Shown here: positions 56,161 through 64,000 of the stretch, in pieces
Position numbering within the stretch: the stretch's first letter is position 1
How the letters are laid out: each line of letters starts with the position of its first letter
NCBI GenBank assembly: GCA_018902385.1
Contig: JABSSW010000008.1
Coordinates: 434,001 to 498,000 of the forward strand
Direction: 5' to 3'
From: Physcia stellaris
Taxonomy: Eukaryota > Ascomycota > Lecanoromycetes > Caliciales > Physciaceae
DNA: 64,000 nucleotides
Translations under genes and position numbers: made by a program
The notes under the pieces: generated by a model
The model's database searches: none
The model's input: the letters and a program-made list of their open reading frames with translations, nothing else
Told to the model about the DNA's origin: nothing

Positions 56161-57291
56161 TATGCAGTCGCAAGGCGTTTCTAAAGGCACTGATTCAGAG
56201 GCGATTGCTCAGGTCAGCATTGACGACGCCTGCAAGCAGCACAAGCCTAGGCTCCACTTTCAACAGCAACAACAGAAGCAACAGACTCGCGCTTCTGTTA
56301 CTGCTACACCAACTGCGTAGAAGCTTTCGCTGCCTGTCATTGCCTACAAAATCAATCTCGCCGACGAAGAGAGTCAATGACAGAAGGTCCACAAGCTTGC
56401 TGTACAGTGAGTCCTGGACAAGAGGGACAACATCGCTCGCGTCTTTTTACTGCTTGTCATGCGGCACCACCAGCTCAATCTGCTCTCGCCAAGTCGAATT
56501 TTTGTTGCAGAGCACCTAGCATGATCTAATGCCCATTGTTGGTAACAGCGGAATGCTTCTCATTGGTGATGCCAGCCTCGTCATCGCCAAAACGGTTTTA
56601 TCTGCCTTCTACATAAACCAGCTATCCGATTTCAGAATCATATCGCTGATGTTCACTATGGTTGAAAAGATTTTGGCCTTGCTCAAAAACACTTCCCAGA
56701 CCCCAGAGGTGCTTTATTAACAGTCTTGTGACGCGGAGCAAGAAATAAGCTTGTCCGCCACAGGCAACATTGCAGCGTGTCTGCGCGGCCAGGGCCGGTT
56801 TGAAGAAGCGGAGGCTATGCAAAGGGGTGTTCTCCAAAGATAGGAAATGGCATTCGGTGTCAATGACCTCAAGACTTTGACACGCTCACTGGGTCTTTCT
56901 GAGACAATGGGGAGGCAGGGAAAGCTTGAGGAGGCAATCGAGACGAACAGAAAAATTGTTGGGATCTTATCCGAGACTGAGGGTTCCGAATACGCTTCAT
57001 CAAAGCAATATCGCGCAGCAATCGGCGGATAAGGACGCGGCAAAGGACTTCATTCATGTCTACGGCAATGGATGTCCCCTGTGCATACGAACATCCATCA
57101 TTCTCGAAGCACTCTTCAACCGAATTCATACACTTGAAAGTCAGATCCAGAGACGTATGGTACTTCTAGGGATATCAAAGGAGCTTGAAGTCGACAGTAG
57201 CAGTATCTCGCGGGACCCGGAGAAATTAGATTTCCAGATGACATCCGGGAACTTATCTGCGATCTCAGCGCTAACCTTGAATATGCCGTGA
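56161..57291 (+). pseudogene. Decayed TPR (kinesin-light-chain-type) protein
   Basis: A plus-strand remnant with several in-frame stops. From 56529 to 57032 one frame reads helices typical of TPR repeats (CLRGQGRFEEAEAMQRGVLQ, SLGLSETMGRQGKLEEAIETNRKIV) but is cut by TAA after PEVLY and TAG after GVLQR. A further piece in another frame reaches 57291. The upstream part from 56161 (Gln-rich, DEESQ*QKVHKLAVQ*) has stops that could each come from CAG or CAA, which would fit C-to-T change. No intact product is expected. Confidence 0.6.
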
Positions 57292-57840
57292 GCCACAGCT
57301 ACGTCCCAAGAGGCAGATGCGCATCAGTCCCTACTTCACGTCACAATATCTGACCAATGGCAGACGCTCGATCCCCGCCTTCAAACGTAATATCGGCCAT
57401 GATCGTGATGACTCCTCCTACGTAAAAAGCCAGGAGAACAGCTGTACGCCTACAGCTTTCGAGTCCGGAGAACGCGCATGCTTATTGTCCTGCGAAGAGT
57501 GCTTGGTTATTGGTAATTTTGAGAAGCCCAACGCCACCACGATCCCTTGTGGTTTCATTGGTTCCATCAACCCCTGAACATATGCAGCGTGGGATGTATC
57601 TGTACGAAGTACATGCAGATTACTGGATCACGATAAGCACTAAGTCAACGAGGCTGATGAATACACGCCGCTTCCGGTTCTCTCCGCGCGTGCGGCTCAA
57701 CGACCGTAACACTTTAGTTTCCATCCTCCTTCGCATCTTTCTCTCTTTCGGTATTCTAAGACTTGGCAATATAATCCCTCTCTCCCAACACTATTTCAAA
57801 GCAATCTAGCTACAAATTCGCATCTCGTAATGTGTGAGTT
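57292..57840. other. Intergenic, nothing recognised
   Basis: About 550 bp between the TPR pseudogene and the next membrane protein gene, without a domain-bearing frame. Confidence 0.35.
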
Positions 57841-59876
57841 ATGACCAAGGCCGAGTTTCGATCCCCACGAACAGGTAAAAAGGGAGGAAATCCGGCAGCG
57901 CGACCGCAAGTACCCCGTTTAAGCAGAAAGCGAGATATATTCCTCGCCTTCACCATCGTATCGCTTCCCCTACTGGTCATCGCTATACTGTTGCTCGCTT
58001 TCGTATTCCGGGCTGAACGAGAGATACCCGACAATGACACAGATAACCTCGAGCTTCCAGTCAATAATTCACTCTCATCCGATGCTTTTTACACTCGCAA
58101 GGACATTGGAGATTTCCTGCTGGTCGGCAGCTGGGCCAGCAATTTTGCGACATTAACGATTGCTCCTTTCATGCTGCTTTTCTCCTACGCCGTGGCTCGA
58201 GAAGTTGCACTACAGTCGGATAAGAACCACGAGAATCCTAGTACAGGGCTACCTCTGTTACAAGAGATCTTGAGGGGGCTCAGGTGGGCGTATGGCATTG
58301 GCTGGCTGCGAAAACGTACAAGAGAAACAAAGCACTCAAAACCTCTGTACGAGCAATCGACTTTGCAGCTTTGGGCCTGTTTGTCGCAACTCTGTTATCG
58401 TAAGCAAAGCACTCTCTATGGCTCTTGACCTCTAAAGGTGTGCTGATAGATACCAGGGTGTTGGTAATTATTGGAGGTATGAACCTGAAGAAATATCTTG
58501 CCTTCTGAAAGTGCTGACGGACTAAAGATAATTGGCTTCATATTGCGACCGAAACGATCGACATCACCCATTATAATTACACCACAAATTATACCGACAA
58601 TGGGAAACAAGACGATGATGTATATCAGGGCGGCTTCAATACAATATCTCAATGTGACCACATGTTGAGTACACCGCTTCCACAAAATATATCAAACGCC
58701 CCACTACCCTGCTCGCTGAGCAACGCCTCTGGTCTCGACAACGTAGCAGATCCTTCACACGTATATCTTATACTTGGCACCGGTATCAGCCAATTATCTT
58801 CAAACTTCGAAACCATCGATTTTCCCAGCCTTCAAACTAGTGAAATTAGAAACACAGCAGCGGATTTCCAGATCGTCACCTACACTAACGGCGGCATCTC
58901 GTACTCCTTCTACTTCTATCCTGACGCAGCGCAAGAATTCGACGCCAGCGACCACGGCCTAGGTCCCAATTTCGGCATTGATTACGTCGCAAAGACGACC
59001 GCCATGTCCACATCCTGCACCTTCGCCACCGAGAAATGCAATATACGTCCCGCCCCATCTTCAGCCAACAATATTTCCCTCCTTTACTCATGTTACCCCG
59101 ACTTCACGGGTAACCTCGGCCGCACCCCAGACACAGGACACGAGCGTGCTCAGGGCTGGAACATGAGCTTCTACACCCTGGACCCCTCCTCCCAAACCCC
59201 AGCCAATATCCCGCTCCAAGCCCAATCGAACCCCTTCCACTTCTACGTTGTCGCAGCTGTAGACAGCATCTCGTACCCCAACCTCCAGAACAATATTCCC
59301 TCCAAAGACTACCCAAACTTCGTCAACGCCAGCCTCGGTTTCACAGCCTTTGCCCTAGACTGCGAAGCCACCATTCACGACATAAACTTCACGCTGATCG
59401 ACGGCTCCTTCTATAATTTCAGCGCGACCCCCTCCTCCCCCGCTAAAGCTTCCATCATCCAAGCCCCCCTCCAAGCCGGCTTCGGACAATATCGTCTCTA
59501 TCAGGCTGCCTCGCTGGCCGTGATAGCGACTAACGACTCCGTGACAGACACGATGGGGAAGGCTTTTAGCCAGACGGGCATGGCTCTGGCGAGCGGGGCG
59601 TTCTATCGTGATTACAATACACGGCAGCGATTTCGGTGGACTGTTACAGTTACCAAGGTGCCGAAAGCGCCATATTTTTATTTGGTGGTGGTTTGTTTTG
59701 TATATGCCGGACTTGGGATGGTGATGACAGGCGTGGCGGTGGCGCTGAGGAGGAAACCGCACGTTAAGCAGCTTCAGGCTAGACTTGTGACAGCCTGGGG
59801 CGCGGATTCCTGGGAAGAGAGAAGGGGGGAAAGGAGGGACAGTGATGATGAAGACGGCAGTGGTTTCCTGACCTAG
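57841..59876 (+). CDS. Fungal multi-pass membrane protein of unknown function (one frameshift)
   Basis: This is a large membrane protein of a family common in Pezizomycotina, function unknown. Exons: 57841-58399, 58457-58476 (20 nt) and 58528-59876; introns 57 and 51 bp. The tiny middle exon is needed to give ATLLSVLVIIGDNWLHIAT, a conserved helix-to-exterior junction. Segments: an N-terminal helix (FLAFTIVSLPLLVIAILLLAFVF), helices around FATLTIAPFMLLFSYAVA and LGLFVATLL, a long extracellular domain rich in NxS/T sites, and a final helix FYLVVVCFVYAGLGMVMTGVAVAL before an acidic tail. The A4 run 58311-58314 needs one more A (WLRK|TYKRNKALKTSVRAIDF). Repaired length is 642 residues. Confidence 0.7.
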
Positions 59877-61732
59877 TCAATAGAACAACATATGACTAGA
59901 AGCAATCTGGAAGCTCCGAGACCTTTCGCCATCATCGAACCTCTGGCATAACACCGGGAGTCCGGCGCTCGTATGCTGGGTTCACGATCAGAGGAACCTC
60001 CTTGGGGATGCGACTAACGACCTCCAATCCATCTCTTGGATGGTACCGGATAGATTCCGCAGTGAGCCAAGGCAGCTACAGTAGTTCTCTGGGTAGACTG
60101 ATTCTTTCCGGTGGGGATTATGAAGCTTTGGAAAGCTAAAGCTCTTGCTGACGAAGAAGAAGATTTAGAGCACATCGCACTTCTGCCGAAGTTCTGCCAT
60201 TTGGTCATCGTTCCTGCAACGAGGCTCGATCAAAGACAGCATTTCTTTTCTTGTTTTTAACACTGATGCTAGAAACAGGATACTTTTGAGCTAGCAGTAT
60301 ATGGACCCCCATCTTGGTAAATGGCGCCCCGAGTTCGGTAATTGGACCATTCTGCCCGGGATTGCGCCCGCAATCGTTCCTGCAGACCTTCCGATCTTCC
60401 TGACTCTAACAGCAGAATGATCTCAGTCAAGCCATCGCGTTTCTCAATTTTCACATTCGAAAATGAAGCAAGAAGGACGGAGAAATGGTCAGTATTTAAC
60501 AATTGATTCGCGATCGATTTCACCTCAATTCTCAACTTGTAATGATCGACTGCCTTATTTGCTTTCGCGTTTCCTTCAGTGTTTTCATATTCGCCGCATT
60601 TGCAGCGGTATTTCCGAACTCGCAATGCCTATTCACCAACATGGGAGGTCCGTATACTGCTAGCCTACTTTTGTGAAGAATGACTTCCAGTAGCAACTCA
60701 TCTTCCGGTTGAAATGTTGCACGTTCACTCTCCCAGTGTGCATTCCCTTGAGCATGCTGACGCTGAGGCATCATCTTTCTTCCCATTCCTAAAGAAACTT
60801 CCACAGACGCTTACAGTGTTTCGCTAGACAACATACTGAATCCTGACAAGCAGCCAATACACGACATAGGGCCACTGATGAAGCAGAGGACTCCGGCTCT
60901 GTAATAGCACCAACCCTTCTGCCTCTTTCTCCCTTCACAGTTTTTCCTCTGAGCGTGCCGGCTCGAAGCAATCACGGCATAGGTTTCCAGCGATGGCCTG
61001 GAGACATATCGCATCAGCGTCGGCACTACCAGCTAGATGAATTAGGTAGAAAAGGCTAAGAAGGGACCTACAGCTCTTGGTAAAACCGCTTCTTGCCTAC
61101 CCCATTAAGGCCAGGATATCTCTTACTTGTGCTGTCGTGGCTCTTGTGGCAAGTTGCTGCGTGGGGTATGTTGTGCAGATTGTTAGAGGACTGGTTTTTG
61201 CTCAATTGGAAAGGCAATAATGCAACACAGAATTTGAGGTTCAGCCTCGTGAAATCTTGATGGCTGGCGGATTAGTCAGCTACATGGATGAGATCCCTGT
61301 CGTGGTGGGTGGCTGGGGTGGCAGGGCGACAATGTCATGATCGTCTAGGTGGCTTGGGCGCATATGCTCGCGCATCAATCGTGCTCCGGCTTCAGTGTTC
61401 CAACACACTGACGTTCATTGTCGTGAAGCGGAAAATTGACAGTAAAGCCCTTCAAAATCACCTAGCGACACGCCAGGAAAAAAGGATAAAATGCTCGTCT
61501 CTACTCCATGATTGAATATTTCTTCTGCGACGATGACATCCAGTCAATTGTCGAACACACCGGCGCTAACTCTTGACGCATAAAGGCTGTGCGGTCTCGT
61601 ACGTGTCGCAGACACCATTGGCTCCAATGATAGGAGCCTAGTACCGCTGGGATCAGAATTCACAGCCTTGCATCTTTATTACATCAGTGCTCCACCTCAG
61701 CCTGATACTTAATAACTCAGTGCCCCCTCTGA
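59877..61732. other. Intergenic region with unresolved minus-strand frames
   Basis: No gene is supported. Minus-strand frames at 60269-60625 and 60532-60804 have some coding-like composition (SNVKIEKRDGLTEIILLLESG) and may be fragments of one gene in shifted frames. The remainder is unremarkable. Confidence 0.3.
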
Positions 61733-63370
61733 ATGATCGGTGCCTTCTCTTACATTCTTGGTGGAAAAGCGACCAAAATGTTGACAGATATTTGGACTCG
61801 TGCTCACGCAGCAATCAAAAGATGGAGTGGCAGTGTAAACAGTAGGTTCAGTTCCTGTGCTTTCTGTCTTTCTCAGCGTTCTCATACTACTGCTACACCC
61901 GAGAGAAACCCTACTAATCTCTGTATTACTTTTAGCTCCGTCATCCACCAACAGTGCCCCGGCGCAGGCCCCAATACCTATGGAACCAATGCCGAACAGC
62001 TCATCCCAATCTCAAGCAAGCGCCCCTGCACAAATGCAGCAGACGGCCACTATCAACTCGTCTTCACCTAATTCTCTGCCTGGCACGCCGCCAGCATCCC
62101 CAAACATTGTTGAGCCGCCCACTGCGATCCCATTGCAAACATCACAGGGTATATCCAGGCCACCTTTACCTCAGAATTCAAGTAGCGATACACAATCGCA
62201 GCAGCAACAACAACACGTACCGTCCAACACGGCGCAATCCTCTCTGACCATCTCCAGATACGCAGATCTACTCAAGCGCATGATGAAGGATCCACTTACT
62301 CTATGCATTGCCTTGGCGGCGCTAGCATTGACAGTCAAGGGATTATATCTGGATACACGTGCAAATGAACTGTCCGAAAAGGCAATCCAACTGGCTGAAG
62401 AAGCGAATCGTCTGGCAATTGAGGAATCGTGCAGAAATCACCCAGTAAGTCCATGCCCGGTCAAGTGTCCCATGTATGCTGTGTAGCTTGCGGATAACGT
62501 AAAGTTGCATAGAACGACACCAGGCTCCAGGTCCAACCTACCTGCATTGATGCAAGACTCAGAGGCGATCTTGAAACGGTCCACAAACGGGCCAAACATA
62601 ATTCTATTGATGATAACTGTATCGAGCTATATCTCTGCATAATCTATTTGATCTTGAGGGCTTGGGTTGAGTATATGAGCCAAGGTGTTTCAAGCCGTAT
62701 TATCATCAAGCTCCGCGGAAGTTCAACAGAGGCTGCAGTGGTTTGTTTTCATATCTGTGTTGTTCTCGCCGTGGCATTGATCTGGTTCAAATCAGTATTA
62801 CAGCATCTACCTTCGGCCACTGTGGTCGTATATAATCTTTGGGTGATAACGAGCAAAAGTTTCCAGGATCGGTCCACAGGGTATGTTATCGACACACCGA
62901 TATACAAGAGGAGAAATAGAAACGTAAGGTGCATTCGGACGTGGTTGATGTACCTTTCCTCATTGTATTCTGAGTACTGTTTATACACTATGTTGGGTTT
63001 CGCCATTATCGCCTGTACTGAGAAATATCTCATTTTCATCGGTGTGCAAGGCTTGCCTTTGGCAACGGAGGACATTTGGTACCTGAACTTTGGATGGCAG
63101 TGGCTCGGAATTACATTCCAACAATTGGGAATAACTTATAAGGGATTTGAAGCATTTGGAAGAGACTCTCATGACTGGGAAGTTGATATACTCGGCATTT
63201 CTGAGAGGATGCCTTTACACATATCCAACGATAAGTCCCGCCCATTTAAGACTGCAAACCAGATATCTAAGACTTCGAAAAGCTCCGGCTATCAGCCTCC
63301 TGCCGCCACTCTTCGAGCTTCCAAATTACATCGCAAGCGCGCAGTGTCTTCAAAGCTAAAGCAATCATGA
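61733..63370 (+). CDS. Fungal membrane protein with Pro/Gln-rich N-terminus
   Basis: I recognise the general type but no function. Exons: 61733-61841, 61936-62444 and 62513-63370; introns 94 and 68 bp. The second intron acceptor was chosen so that the sequence runs ESCRNHP|NDTRLQVQPTCIDARL, a junction seen in related fungal proteins. Residues about 40-150 are low-complexity (Pro, Ser, Gln). Then come one membrane helix (DPLTLCIALAALALTVKGLYL), a short amphipathic helix (LSEKAIQLAEEANRLA), and three or more further hydrophobic segments (VVCFHICVVLAVALIWF, LYTMLGFAIIACTEKYLIFIGV). It has about 491 residues with no frameshift. Confidence 0.6.
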
Positions 63371-64000
63371 TAAAAATCGACTATGATATCAAGAACGGAG
63401 ATCAACGAGCACAGCCGTTGGGGATTAATTATTTGTCCACCTGCAACCGATACAGACAGAATGTACTTCGAACAACTGCAGCGTTATGAAGCAGCAGCTC
63501 CACGTACGAATCCTGACGGCGACGAAGCACAAGTCCGATTAGAGCTACTCCTACGATCATTGAAAAATTGAGAAGTCTGCAGAAAGTTATTTTGCAAGGG
63601 CGGAGTAACGGTTTACGAGATCTGTTAGCGAAACTGTTGGGGCACTGTTTCTAGGACAGAGCCTTGTGAAGAGGGGAGAAGCTGCCAATCGGATATCACA
63701 TGTTTAGTTGGAGATAGCCTACTTTGATCTCGCGAGACTTTCCAGATATAGTTACAACCAAAGGTCGTTGTATATCGAAGTTCTGCATCGGTCTATCCTA
63801 CAGGTTCTTATATTGTCTTGTTTTGCGAGCTTTGTAATGGCTATCTTCTAAGAAGCAATGCTGCTGCAAAGGAATCTTGATTTAAATAGTCCCTTCAATA
63901 ACCATAGCTCTCCACCTCGAAAAGCTATACAGCTTCATCTCCAGTGACAAACAGCTAAAACCACCAAAAATCTCCACATATTGTGCAGCCCTCTTTTCTG
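63371..64000. other. Right-edge sequence without a supported gene
   Basis: A short plus-strand frame at 63383-63571 (62 residues, charged, no domain) follows the membrane protein gene closely and could be a small gene or 3' untranslated sequence. Nothing else is recognised before the window ends. Confidence 0.3.

Noticed and set aside
1-64000. CRISPR arrays, rRNA genes, tRNA genes, bacterial operons
   Set aside because: The window is clearly fungal nuclear DNA; no such arrays or RNA genes were seen.

Overview
This window comes from a filamentous ascomycete (Pezizomycotina). Genes are split by short introns of about 40-100 bp with GT...AG ends and CTAAC/CTGAC-like branch sites. The gene families are typical of these fungi: PTH11-like receptors, CYP68/CYP503-like P450s, a fungal bifunctional diterpene cyclase, DUF7708, and kinase-TPR fusions. 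The left edge is an AT-rich Gypsy retrotransposon whose Trp codons have become TGA and Gln/Arg codons stops, the signature of repeat-induced point mutation (RIP). No exact species can be given from sequence alone.

Layout. 1-3230: RIP-decayed Ty3/Gypsy pol remnant. 3231-5582: no convincing intact gene; one PTH11-like fragment. 5583-33997: a likely diterpenoid biosynthetic region. It holds a BAHD-type acyltransferase (-), a MITE, an aldo-keto reductase (+), two divergent P450s, a PTH11-like membrane protein (+), a secreted FAD-linked (berberine-bridge-type) oxidase (+), a class II/class I diterpene cyclase (-), a DUF7708 protein (-), an MFS transporter (-) and an O-methyltransferase (-). 35039-43957: a kinase/pseudokinase protein (-), a CorA-like membrane protein (+) and a kinase-TPR fusion (+). 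44-52 kb: accessory sequence with a long hairpin, a hydrophobin-like secreted protein, a stand-alone RNase H, covarying hairpin repeats and an F-box-like protein. 52.8-64 kb: more conserved genes (calycin-like protein, HBN1-type nitroreductase, YAF9, two membrane proteins) interrupted by a TPR pseudogene.

How the genes may work together (inference): the cyclase would turn GGPP into a copalyl-type diphosphate and then a tetracyclic or labdane-related diterpene. The P450s, reductase, FAD oxidase, acyltransferase and methyltransferase would decorate it, and the MFS protein would export it. No GGPP synthase and no pathway-specific transcription factor was found here.

A strong caution: eleven single-base disruptions break nine otherwise clean genes. 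Every one can be repaired by adding one base, and ten of them fall in a mononucleotide run. This looks more like sequencing or assembly error than gene decay, so I annotate those genes as CDS with frameshifts and list the positions.
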